Shown: positions 18,425-26,930 of the stretch, in pieces
Layout of the letters: every line of letters starts with the position of its first letter
Position numbering within the stretch: the first letter of the stretch is position 1
NCBI GenBank assembly: GCA_934747325.1
Contig: CAKVGW010000001.1
Span: 1-64,000, forward strand
Length of the DNA: 64,000 nt
DNA from: an uncultured Candidatus Melainabacteria bacterium
Lineage (GTDB): Bacteria > Cyanobacteriota > Vampirovibrionia > Gastranaerophilales > Gastranaerophilaceae
Direction: 5' to 3'
Made by a program: the position numbers and the translations under genes
Notes under the pieces: model-generated
Seen by the model: the letters and a program-made list of their open reading frames with translations, nothing else
Databases searched by the model: none
Told to the model about the DNA's origin: nothing

Positions 18425-19183
18425 TTAGTATTTCATCTTCCAGCCATAGTACTGAAGTAAACCTATTGGCATAGGTAATGCGTTATTAGAATAATATGTG
18501 ACACACGCATCTCTTTTGCTTTGAGTGCTTGTATCACAATTAGTAGTTGGAGAAACCACTTGACCATTACTAGCTACAAGCATACGGAAAACATCTCTAC
18601 CGGCAACATTTGGACCACTAGAACCATTTATATCAACTTCTATAGCCAAAGGAAAGTTTCTAGAGGCATCAGTATTAACTTCCTGCCTTATAGGTACTTC
18701 ACTCGTGGTTCCATCCAAATTTCTCATAGGTGTAGTTAAACCGGTGTCACGGCTTTTTGTCGCACGATTTTCGAAACAAAAGGCCATGCCATCTGATACG
18801 GTAACAACATAAGCACAGTTTTGCGCAGAAAGATTATTAGTATTTGAGCGGTCTAGAGAATAAAGTTCTTTTGAAAAACAACTTGCGTTCGAGTCTGAAC
18901 TATAGTTTGCACCACAATCGGTTGCAACTCTAAAGTATGTATTAACAAAAGCTTTCAACCCATCTGTATTATTACGAAGAGGAGTTTCTGATAAATCATC
19001 GACACCTTGATTTGCCATATACATATTTACAGCATTAGAAACTATATTGTATGCTTTTTTAGCACCGGCTTCGTAAGTTTGTTTCTGCACATTGTTGTTC
19101 AAAGTCGGTAAAGTCATACTGGCAACAACACCAACAATACCAAGGGTAATTAAAACTTCCGCTAAAGTGAATCCTTTTTTCAT
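18425..19183 (-). CDS. Prepilin-like (pseudopilin) protein, paralogue 1
   Basis: 252 residues. MKKGFTLAEVLITLG leader with cleavage after Gly4 and Glu5. First gene of the tandem cluster and the only one with an ATG start (GGGAGAG upstream). The conserved globular part includes DCGANYSSDSNASCFSKEL and NGSSGPNVAGRDVF. The variable part lies at about residues 140-175. The three genes look like recent duplications whose centres have diverged. No assembly ATPase or prepilin peptidase is in the window, so the machine that uses them is elsewhere. Confidence 0.85.
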   Translation of the reverse strand: MKKGFTLAEVLITLGIVGVVASMTLPTLNNNVQKQTYEAGAKKAYNIVSNAVNMYMANQGVDDLSETPLRNNTDGLKAFVNTYFRVATDCGANYSSDSNASCFSKELYSLDRSNTNNLSAQNCAYVVTVSDGMAFCFENRATKSRDTGLTTPMRNLDGTTSEVPIRQEVNTDASRNFPLAIEVDINGSSGPNVAGRDVFRMLVASNGQVVSPTTNCDTSTQSKRDACVTYYSNNALPMPIGLLQYYGWKMKY

Positions 19184-19288
19184 AAATAAAGCTCTCCCAG
19201 ATAATAGTTATACTTCAATGTTAACATATATAACGGTTCTTTGCAATATGTTTTGCAAGCAATGTAAAAGTAAATTTACAGTACCGGT

Positions 19289-19317
19289 TTGCACATTCAA
19301 ATAAAAAATGCTAATAT
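19289..19317 (+). promoter_or_regulatory. Promoter giving a probably leaderless mRNA
   Basis: TTGCAC (19289-19294), 17 bases, TAATAT (19312-19317). The ATG of the flavoprotein starts at 19324, six bases after the -10 box, so transcription should begin at or next to the start codon. No Shine-Dalgarno sequence is present upstream. Confidence 0.6.
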
Positions 19318-19323
19318 ATTTTT

Positions 19324-20544
19324 ATGGAAAAATTTGATTACGGAATTATTGGTGGTGGTCCGGCAGGCTATACGGCTGGTATGTTTTTAGCAAAACAAGG
19401 GTATTCAGTTGTATTATTTGAGAAGGATTGTTTGGGTGGAACTTGTCTTAATAGAGGATGTATTCCTACCAAAGCTTTTTTACATTCGTCAGAAATATAC
19501 CAGAAAATATTACACGCCGATGAATTAGGTATATCTTACGATAACTTTAATTTTGATTTTTCTAAAGTTGTTGAAAAGAAAAACAAAACTGTTGAAAAAA
19601 TTCGCAAGTCATTAGAACTGGCTGTAAAAAATTCAGGAGTAAAAACAATTTACGCAGAAGCTTGTATAGAAGGCAATAACGTAAAAACTCCGACTGAAAC
19701 ATACGAAGTTAGAAATATAATTGTTGCAACAGGTTCTAAACCTAAAGTTATCAAAGGATTAGAGTTTGACGGTGAATTTATACTAAGTTCTGATGATATT
19801 CTAAATATTCAAACTTTGCCAAACTCAGTTTTAATAGTAGGTTCCGGTGCGATTGGAATTGAGTGGTCAAGAATTTTGTCTAACTTTGGAGTAGAAGTAT
19901 CAATTGTGGAACTCGCCGAACATTTAGTTCCTTCAGCCGATATTGAAGTTTCAAAACGAGTTGAGAGAATTTTCAAACAAAGGAAAATAAAATTCTATTT
20001 GAACGATTGTATTGAAGAAATCAAAGACAAAACTGTAATATTAAAAAGCGGAACTACAATTTCTCCTGATTTTATTTTAGTCGCAGTCGGTAGAGAGGCT
20101 GTTTGTCCACCTTGTGAAGGAACTGTTATTGGTGATGCTTGCGGAGAAATTCAACTTGCGCATTATGCGATTCACCAAGCAAAGGCTTTGGCTCTAGGCA
20201 TTCCTTTTGACAAAAATTTAGTACCGTCAGTTATTTATGGAGAACCAGAAATTGCATGGGTTGGAATTAGAGAACAAGACATTGATGAAAGCTTTGAGGT
20301 GAAAAAACTTCCGATGACTGCTCTTGGAAAAGCTTGGTGTGATGATGCAACGGAAGGTTTTATAAAATTAATTTTAAAAGACGGTTATATAAAGGGCGCA
20401 CACATTGTGTCAAAAGAAGCTTCTTCGCTGATTCACACAATACTCGTTGCAATACAAAACAACTTAAGTGTAAGCGATTTACAAAAAGTTTGCTTTGCGC
20501 ATCCTACTTATTCTGAAGGAATTTTTGATTTAATTATTAATTAG
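19324..20544 (+). CDS. Dihydrolipoamide dehydrogenase-like FAD disulfide oxidoreductase
   Basis: 406 residues, shorter than the usual 450-480. FAD-binding GGGPAGYTAG at about residues 10-19; redox-active CLNRGC with Cys41 and Cys46; NAD-binding GSGAIGIEWS in the middle; and the C-terminal catalytic pair His393 and Glu398 in AHPTYSEG. These show a class I pyridine nucleotide-disulfide oxidoreductase, most like E3. The stretch between VAVGRE and the second FAD contact GDACG is shortened, which accounts for the missing residues. No 2-oxoacid dehydrogenase E1/E2 genes are nearby. It could act with a lipoyl protein encoded elsewhere or on another disulfide. Divergent from the pilin cluster. Confidence 0.8.
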   Translation: MEKFDYGIIGGGPAGYTAGMFLAKQGYSVVLFEKDCLGGTCLNRGCIPTKAFLHSSEIYQKILHADELGISYDNFNFDFSKVVEKKNKTVEKIRKSLELAVKNSGVKTIYAEACIEGNNVKTPTETYEVRNIIVATGSKPKVIKGLEFDGEFILSSDDILNIQTLPNSVLIVGSGAIGIEWSRILSNFGVEVSIVELAEHLVPSADIEVSKRVERIFKQRKIKFYLNDCIEEIKDKTVILKSGTTISPDFILVAVGREAVCPPCEGTVIGDACGEIQLAHYAIHQAKALALGIPFDKNLVPSVIYGEPEIAWVGIREQDIDESFEVKKLPMTALGKAWCDDATEGFIKLILKDGYIKGAHIVSKEASSLIHTILVAIQNNLSVSDLQKVCFAHPTYSEGIFDLIIN

Positions 20545-20570
20545 TCATAATAAGAAAAAAATAATCGTAG

Positions 20571-20795
20571 AGTGGGAAAAGCGTAAGCGGTTTTCATCCT
20601 CCCGTTAAAATGAACGACAAGCGTGCCGCGAACGTGCCGCGATTAGCGGCGATAGTGAGCGCGAAAGTGCAAGCTCTGCTTGCTAATCAGCCATTTTTTA
20701 AACGCTCGTAAGAGCGTAGGAAACAGTAGCATATTTTCTCTTTCTTTTGGTCCTTTTCTTTCTCTTTGTTTCGCAAATAAAGAGAAAGAAAAGGA
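20571..20795. repeat. Composite intergenic repeat, copy 1
   Basis: Two parts recur near 39720-40065. Part A is GTGGGAAAAGCGTAAGCGG near 20573, matching 40031-40052. Part B runs from ATGAACGAC through AGCAAGCTCTGCTTGCTAATC-like sequence, an AACGCTC/GAGCG hairpin and a long AAGAGAAAGAAAAG inverted repeat (20741-20795), matching 39720-40000. The order of A and B is swapped between loci. The A/T-rich hairpin at the end could terminate both converging genes. Confidence 0.6.
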
Positions 20796-20797
20796 CA

Positions 20798-23092
20798 TTA
20801 ATCTACATCAATCGGGCTTCTTTGAATCAAATTAATAGCTTCTCTAGCAGTAAATACTAAATCTTCAGGTATATTGGCAATTGTGCAGAATTGTCTTAAA
20901 ACATCAATTACGCGTTTGAAACACCTTACAATGTCGCCTTCACCCATATCAACCTGATCGATAATATCATCCCACTCAGAACCGTTTACCCACATTTCAA
21001 TTAATGGTGAATAATAGCCGTTAATGTACATAGGGTCTTCCACATCGTGATGTTTTTGTTTCTTTTCCAAGTCACGGCGAATATCTTTAATCTTATTCAA
21101 ACGTTTTCTAACAGTTGGAGAAAGTGGAAGTTGTGAATATAAATCCGCTCTCATATCTTCCGTTGTGATTGCACAAACTACGCTTGCGAGTTCTGCCGGA
21201 GTCAAATTATCTAAAACCCCTGAGAAAATAATTTGCGCCAAGAATAACTCGTTTTCTGAACGCAATTGTGAAATTGTAACCCCGCGCTCTGTCGGATAAT
21301 TATCTACAATATAACCGTAATCAATTAAAACTGCTCTATGCGATAAGAATTTATTCCAAAAAATATCTTTTTGTTTTTCAATTTCTTTATCCAAGTTTTT
21401 TTGTTTTGAAACATATCTATTCAATAAATCTATATTTTTCATGTGCTTTTTGAACAATTTACAAGTGTCACATTGATAAGAATGCATTTTTTCAAGCATA
21501 ATTTTATTTTGACGTCCAAATTCTTGAGCTTCTTCCGTCAAAGGTCTATTTTTTTTCTTTTCTTGTTTTTGAATAGTTTTGAATACTCGTCTATTCTGAA
21601 CATAGATATCACGGATTTTGTTATACTCTAATAAATCTTCATTTGTGCGTTTATAACAACAAACAAACGCATTACATTCATTAATTTTTTCATTAATTTC
21701 ATCATGTAACAAAATCAGAGGCTCAATTCTATAATTAGATGAGAAATATCCAAAACTCTTAAGTACAAGTTCTTTTGCTTCTTCTAAAGTAAATCTTTGA
21801 AGCAAATTTAAAACCATAGAATAGCTTGGTGAGAATTTACTTTCAAGTGGATTTGCATCACTTAATACAAGTTCTGCTACTTCTTCAGGAGTTTGAAAAG
21901 GTGAACCGACAATAGTAACATAACCGATTTCGTCCATACCGCGTCGTCCTGCACGACCTGACATTTGTAAAAATTCACTAGGTGTAAGAATTCTATGTCC
22001 GCTGTCTGTTCGCTTGCTGATAGAACTGATTACCGTAGAACGAGCCGGCATATTTATACCTGCTGCCAATGTTTCAGTTGCAAACACAACTTTTATCAAT
22101 CCTTTTTGGAATAGTTTTTCAACAAGCATTTTCCACCCAGGAAGTAATCCGGCATGATGCGATGCTACACCTTGCAATAAATATTCTATATGTTTATTTT
22201 TATAAAGATATGGATTTTCTGCTATATAATCATCAATAATTTGTCTGATTTCTGCTTGTTCTTGAGGTGTTACAAGGCAAAGTGATGCACAATTTTCCAT
22301 TTGTTCATCACATTTTTTACGAGAAAATGTAAAATAAATTGCAGGTAACATGTCTTTTTCTTGCAAATTTCTTACAACGTCTTTAACTACATTTCTTTTT
22401 TGAACGGCCTTACCTCGTTTAAATTCTTTCTTTTCGGGTTTGATTTTTTTATTCAAAGCTCCGCTTGGTGTAAGCAACGGTAATAAATTATTAGGCTGCG
22501 ATGAGTCAAAATAGTAAAATCTCAAAGGTACAGGTCTGAAATCTGTATTGATTAATTCTGTTTTTGAATGAACTGTATTAATCCAATCCGTTAATTTATC
22601 AGCGTTTGCAACTGTTGCAGAAAGTGCAATAATTTGAACGTTAGTCGGACAATAAATAATACTTTCTTCCCAAACAGTTCCGCGCTGTTCGTCATTCATA
22701 TAGTGAACTTCATCTAAGATTACATAACGAACATCTTTAAGGTTGTCTGTTACTGAACCAAAATTTGTACCATAAAGCATATTTCTGAAAACTTCAGTAG
22801 TCATAACAACAATTTGCGCACCACGATTAATAGAAGAATCGCCTGTCAGAAGTCCGACTTTATCAGCACCGTATTTTTCGGAAAAATCATTATACTTCTG
22901 ATTAGAAAGAGCTTTTAGAGGCGTTGTATAAAAAACTTTGAATCCTTTTTCTAAAGCGCAATGGATTGCATGTTGTGCGATAACAGTCTTACCTGCACCT
23001 GTCGGAGCACAGACAACTACACTTTTTCCCTCTGATATACATTTGCATGCATCTTTTTGGAAATCATCTAACTCAAAGGGAAACTCGTACAT
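20798..23092 (-). CDS. Ski2/Mtr4-like DEAD/DEAH-box RNA helicase with C-terminal DSHCT-like domain
   Basis: 764 residues. Motif I APTGAGKT (29-36), DExH box DEVH near 128, motif III SAT near 158, and motif VI QMSGRAGRRG near 375-385 define a Ski2-like superfamily 2 helicase. A Lys/Arg-rich linker with CDTCKLFKKH (two Cys) follows. The last ~170 residues (SPTVRKRL to IQRSPID) match the DSHCT type of C-terminus found in cyanobacterial and actinobacterial homologues. It probably unwinds structured RNA for decay or ribosome maturation. Monocistronic; AAAGAGGTG before the ATG. Confidence 0.85.
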   Translation of the reverse strand: MYEFPFELDDFQKDACKCISEGKSVVVCAPTGAGKTVIAQHAIHCALEKGFKVFYTTPLKALSNQKYNDFSEKYGADKVGLLTGDSSINRGAQIVVMTTEVFRNMLYGTNFGSVTDNLKDVRYVILDEVHYMNDEQRGTVWEESIIYCPTNVQIIALSATVANADKLTDWINTVHSKTELINTDFRPVPLRFYYFDSSQPNNLLPLLTPSGALNKKIKPEKKEFKRGKAVQKRNVVKDVVRNLQEKDMLPAIYFTFSRKKCDEQMENCASLCLVTPQEQAEIRQIIDDYIAENPYLYKNKHIEYLLQGVASHHAGLLPGWKMLVEKLFQKGLIKVVFATETLAAGINMPARSTVISSISKRTDSGHRILTPSEFLQMSGRAGRRGMDEIGYVTIVGSPFQTPEEVAELVLSDANPLESKFSPSYSMVLNLLQRFTLEEAKELVLKSFGYFSSNYRIEPLILLHDEINEKINECNAFVCCYKRTNEDLLEYNKIRDIYVQNRRVFKTIQKQEKKKNRPLTEEAQEFGRQNKIMLEKMHSYQCDTCKLFKKHMKNIDLLNRYVSKQKNLDKEIEKQKDIFWNKFLSHRAVLIDYGYIVDNYPTERGVTISQLRSENELFLAQIIFSGVLDNLTPAELASVVCAITTEDMRADLYSQLPLSPTVRKRLNKIKDIRRDLEKKQKHHDVEDPMYINGYYSPLIEMWVNGSEWDDIIDQVDMGEGDIVRCFKRVIDVLRQFCTIANIPEDLVFTAREAINLIQRSPIDVD

Positions 23093-23289
23093 AAAAACAC
23101 CTCTTTCAACTATTCTAACCTCATTGTAACATAGATTAGGTGGTTTGTGAATGTGAGGTAGAAAAAGGATGTTTGTTTTAATTTTTCTATAAGATTGCGA
23201 AACGCAAATTTTTAAGGTACAATTTTTTATAACAAGAGTTGGTTTTTGGCTTGTTGGAGAGTTTTTAAATAAGATAAAAGAGGGTTTTT

Positions 23290-24879
23290 ATGAATAAAAT
23301 TCAGATAAAGGCGGAAATACTTGCTACTATTTCAGCACTTTCTACATCATCTCAACCTAATTCATCATTAATTACCGATTTGAAGATGATTGAAGATAAG
23401 AAAACTGTTCTTGATATTTTAATAAAAGAACTTATTAATGCGTCAGAACAAAAGGCATTAATTATTTGTTGGTTGCTAACTGAATTAATAGAAAAAGAAA
23501 CTCTTAATGATGAATTGTGGAATGTGATAAAGTCACCTGAATATGGTGACCATATCAAAATGATTGCGTTTAACATGCTTAAAGATTTGGGTAACAAAAT
23601 TGACTATGATGTAATTAGCGGTTATTTTGAACAGTTCAATGAATTAATAAATAAAGAAACAAAACAACTTTTAGACACTGCTATTATGAATCCTGAAGCA
23701 CAAATTGATTTTATGGATTTTATGAGTGCAATTAGTGATGAAGATAAGATTATTTTGATTAAGTCTTTAGAAGAAGATTATGCAAATGATGCTTTAGCAA
23801 ATATTTTAATTCCGGTTTTCTTATATTATATAGGAACAGAAGTTGGTAACATTGCGCTCGACATTTTAGGTCGTTCAAAATCGCAGCTTGCATATCATGC
23901 TTTAGAAGGTGCTAAGAAGTTTGCATCCGAAGATTTGCAGGGCAGAATAAATAAAGCCGTTTCAGAATTGAAAATGTCAGGAATTCGTGTTGATAATACA
24001 GAAGAATTCTACAAAGGTATCTTAAAAGAATCTAAGCCTTATAAGGTTTATGTTTCTTTCCCTGACGGGCATGGCAACATGGGTATTGTATTCTCAAGAA
24101 TTAGAGCAAATCGTACGTTGCAATTTTTAGCAATTGTTACAAATCCTCGTTACGGAATTTTGGATTCGTTTGGATTTAATTCAATGAACGAACGTGACTT
24201 TATCAAAATTGTTGATAAATTTTATAATTATCAAGAAAAATATGAAATTAATGTCGGAGTGGCAAAATATTTAATAGAGCAAGCAGAAGCCGGTTCTCAT
24301 GCTAATAATGAGCCAATTCCTTATGAGTTTGTTTGTTGGCAAAGTATTTTATTGGATGTTGAAGCGGAAAAACCTAATTTGTATTTAGAGAAACGCGAAC
24401 TTAATCAAAAAGATATAGACAAACTATGTTTGAGTGATTATGTGCAAAATTGGTTTTTTGATGAAATTACATCTGAAGAGTTTAAGGTATTTATAGATAA
24501 TTTGTCTGAAAAATATAAATCAAATAATTTTGACGTTGATTTGGATAAATATATTGCTGATAATTTTGACAGTATTTATACCGCAAAAGAACTTGCATAT
24601 AAACTGATAACATTTAATATTGCAGCTTATTTGAGAATGTTGAAAGGTGATAAAGAATTGGCTGAAATCTTCTATTCACTGGGTTCAAATTATGCATTCT
24701 TAACAAATATTATAAGAAAAAGTATTTACGAATATTATGTCGGTAAACGTTATATTTTGAAGAACCAAAGAAAAACCGCTAACGTGTTTGAAAAGAGAAT
24801 GCAGCCAAGAACTGACGATTTTCAGCTTTTGCAACTCGATATGATAATATCAAGTATTGAAGCAAGGTGGGTTGAGTAA
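23290..24879 (+). CDS. Conserved-looking helical-repeat protein, first gene of ruvX-hpt operon
   Basis: 529 residues, not recognised. The N-terminal ~230 residues are all-helical, with alternating charged and Leu/Ile positions like HEAT repeats (for example ALNDELWNVIK-type and NIALDILGRSKSQLAYHAL segments). A mixed domain follows with the striking segment YVSFPDGHGNMGIVFSRIRA, then a helical C-terminus. No signal peptide or transmembrane segment. AGAGGG precedes the ATG. Its stop overlaps the ruvX start by one base (TAATG), so translation is coupled. It may be a scaffold or binding protein; no function can be assigned. Confidence 0.75.
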   Translation: MNKIQIKAEILATISALSTSSQPNSSLITDLKMIEDKKTVLDILIKELINASEQKALIICWLLTELIEKETLNDELWNVIKSPEYGDHIKMIAFNMLKDLGNKIDYDVISGYFEQFNELINKETKQLLDTAIMNPEAQIDFMDFMSAISDEDKIILIKSLEEDYANDALANILIPVFLYYIGTEVGNIALDILGRSKSQLAYHALEGAKKFASEDLQGRINKAVSELKMSGIRVDNTEEFYKGILKESKPYKVYVSFPDGHGNMGIVFSRIRANRTLQFLAIVTNPRYGILDSFGFNSMNERDFIKIVDKFYNYQEKYEINVGVAKYLIEQAEAGSHANNEPIPYEFVCWQSILLDVEAEKPNLYLEKRELNQKDIDKLCLSDYVQNWFFDEITSEEFKVFIDNLSEKYKSNNFDVDLDKYIADNFDSIYTAKELAYKLITFNIAAYLRMLKGDKELAEIFYSLGSNYAFLTNIIRKSIYEYYVGKRYILKNQRKTANVFEKRMQPRTDDFQLLQLDMIISSIEARWVE

Positions 24880-25277
24880 TGCATAAAGTAATGGCACTTG
24901 ATGTCGGAACAAAAAGAATTGGAATTGCGCTGAGTGATTATTTGCAGGTTATAGCTACTCCGCACTCTTTTATTTCAAGAGTCCCGGAAGAAAAAGCGAT
25001 TGCGGAAATTGTAAAAATCGCTAAAGAAAACCGAGTAGAAAAAATTGTTGTAGGTGTTCCAATCAACATGGACGGAACTTTTGGCGGGCAGGCAAAAGAT
25101 TGTCAAGATTTTTCACAAAAATTAATTGGTTTTGATATAATATTAGAGGATGAAAGACTAACTTCCGAAGAAGCAGAAGAAAGGCTTCGTAGTAGGAAAA
25201 TAGATTTCAGAAAAAATAAGGGACTTGTCGATATGGAAAGTGCCTGTGTGATACTAGAACAATATTTAGGGAAATGA
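24879..25277 (+). CDS. ruvX: Putative pre-16S rRNA nuclease / Holliday junction resolvase YqgF
   Basis: 132 residues, normal for the family. The RNase H-like fold is marked by MALDVGTKRIGIALSD (residues 4-19, catalytic Asp), VVGVPINMDGT in the middle and the conserved DERLTSEEAEERL near 88-100. A late Asp in KGLVDMESACVILEQYL completes the active site. Established roles are maturation of the 5' end of 16S rRNA and, by fold, Holliday-junction cleavage. It overlaps the genes on both sides by a few bases, and the RuvX-DUF1292 order is also found in Firmicutes. Confidence 0.9.
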   Translation: MHKVMALDVGTKRIGIALSDYLQVIATPHSFISRVPEEKAIAEIVKIAKENRVEKIVVGVPINMDGTFGGQAKDCQDFSQKLIGFDIILEDERLTSEEAEERLRSRKIDFRKNKGLVDMESACVILEQYLGK

Positions 25278-25279
25278 TT

Positions 25280-25567
25280 ATGAGCGAAGAATTAGAAAAC
25301 TACATAGAAATTACCGATGAAGACGGTGTTTCAACAAAATGTGAAATTTATGATGTAATTGATTTTGAAGACAAAACTTATGCTTTGTTACTTCCTTTAG
25401 AAGATGCTGAAAATGAAGATGCAGAAGTTATCATCATGGAATATGTTGAAGAAGGTGAAGACGAAGATGCTGAAGGTTACTTCCAAAGCATAGAAGATGA
25501 AGATGAATTCAACAGAGTTTGTAACTACATCGAATCATTAGAAGATGAAGAAGACGAGGAAGAATAG
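25280..25567 (+). CDS. DUF1292 family acidic protein (YrzB-like)
   Basis: 95 residues from the ATG at 25280, chosen because AGGGAA is eight bases upstream; an in-frame ATG at 25274 would add two residues and overlap ruvX. Extremely acidic. The core YIEITDEDGVSTKCEIYDVIDF then KTYALLLPL and EVIIMEYVEEG has the four-strand pattern of DUF1292, and the tail is an Asp/Glu run. Function of the family is unknown, but it is often next to ruvX, as here. It ends two bases before the TTG start of the Clp_N gene. Confidence 0.85.
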   Translation: MSEELENYIEITDEDGVSTKCEIYDVIDFEDKTYALLLPLEDAENEDAEVIIMEYVEEGEDEDAEGYFQSIEDEDEFNRVCNYIESLEDEEDEEE

Positions 25568-25569
25568 TT

Positions 25570-26919
25570 TTGTTTGAAAGATTCACTGAAAGAGCGGTTA
25601 ACGTAGTAAGCGAAGCGCAAAGACTTGCAAAAGAAATGGGTTGTTCAGAAGTTAAGCCCGAACACTTGTTGCTTGCGCTTGTGAATGAAGCAAAAGGCGT
25701 ATCTTTAAAGCTTTTTAGAATGTATGGAGTGACGCCTGAAGCAATGGCAAAAGAAGTTGATAAATATATTATCAAAACTTCTAAAAACGTTGAAAACATT
25801 CCTTTTAGCCACTCTTTCAAAGAAATCTTGAAGCATACTCTTGATTTGGCTAACAAATCAGGAAATAATAATATTCTTTTTGAACATCTGTTTTTGTCAG
25901 TTTTGAATGACAAGAACTCTAATATTCAGACTATTTTATCGAGTTTTGATTTCAATACATACAACTCAAAAGATATTTTGGCAAAGCTTGTAGAAAAGAA
26001 AATTAAGCGTTTAGAACATCCTGAGGCAATTGATGAAGATGAAAAGAAAAGCAGTTTTGAAGCTGTTTATGAAGGCGAAGCTTTGTCAGGAGTTTTAGAG
26101 GGTGCTGTTTCAAAATTATCTGCAGCCGGTTATGAAATTTTGGGTACGGAACAGATAATGGCGTCGATTTTAGAAAACGCGAGTCCTGAACTTATTCAAA
26201 CTATTAATAAGTTTGGTTTAAATGCGCAAAATTTTGAACAAAAACTTGCAGAACAACAATCAAGACAAGCAGAATATGAAGATAAGAAAATTATATTTAC
26301 ACCGAATGCATTTTTTATGATGAATTCAGCTTTACAAACCGCAAAAGAACTAGGCTCTTCAGTTATCACTCCTGAGCATATCGTTTTAAGTGTTTTGAAG
26401 AACAAAAAAGGCTTGGCTTATGATGTTATTAAATCGCTCGGTATAAATTCTGAAAAACTATCAGAAGATATATTAAAGCCGATTGAGAAGCAAATGCCGG
26501 AAGTTCTTACTATTATGAAATTAGCAAAAGAAGAAGCTAGAAGAATCGGTAGAAATGTTGTAGGGACTGAAATGTTTTTGCTAGGGCTTATTGCAGAAGG
26601 CACAAGCGTAGCTTTTGAAGTTCTTAATGATTTAGAAATTAATATGAAGGATGCAAGACTTGTTGTTGAAGGACTTGTAGGGTACGGTAACGAATATTTT
26701 GATAAAGAAATTGTTTTTACAAATCGTGCAAAAAAAGTTTTAGAACGAGCTTGGCTTTTAGCTAAAAAATCTAACAAACAAAAAATTGAAGCCGTTGATT
26801 TATTGATAGCAATAACCGAAGAACCTGATTCTTTGGCTATGAAGGTGCTAGACCAATTAGGTGTGGATGCGGTTGAAATTAGGCATGGTATTCAAGCAAA
26901 AGTTAGAAGAATGGGGTAA
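25570..26919 (+). CDS. Clp_N-repeat protein without an ATPase domain
   Basis: 449 residues from a TTG start. It consists of about three Clp_N (Clp R) domains of 150 residues, each a double helical repeat. The first starts FTERAVNVVSEAQRLAKEMG then VKPEHLLLALV; the second carries LSAAGYEILGTEQIMASIL and SALQTAKELGSSVITPEHI; the third carries LAKEEARRIGRNVVGTEMF and RAWLLAKKSNKQKIEAVDL. No Walker A or B motif follows. In ClpA/ClpC the N-domain binds substrates and adaptors. Stand-alone versions (such as ClpT/ClpS-like plastid subunits) modulate the ClpP protease. I infer an adaptor or regulator of Clp proteolysis. Within the ruvX-hpt operon. Confidence 0.85.
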   Translation: MFERFTERAVNVVSEAQRLAKEMGCSEVKPEHLLLALVNEAKGVSLKLFRMYGVTPEAMAKEVDKYIIKTSKNVENIPFSHSFKEILKHTLDLANKSGNNNILFEHLFLSVLNDKNSNIQTILSSFDFNTYNSKDILAKLVEKKIKRLEHPEAIDEDEKKSSFEAVYEGEALSGVLEGAVSKLSAAGYEILGTEQIMASILENASPELIQTINKFGLNAQNFEQKLAEQQSRQAEYEDKKIIFTPNAFFMMNSALQTAKELGSSVITPEHIVLSVLKNKKGLAYDVIKSLGINSEKLSEDILKPIEKQMPEVLTIMKLAKEEARRIGRNVVGTEMFLLGLIAEGTSVAFEVLNDLEINMKDARLVVEGLVGYGNEYFDKEIVFTNRAKKVLERAWLLAKKSNKQKIEAVDLLIAITEEPDSLAMKVLDQLGVDAVEIRHGIQAKVRRMG

Positions 26920-26930
26920 TTGGAGGGCGT

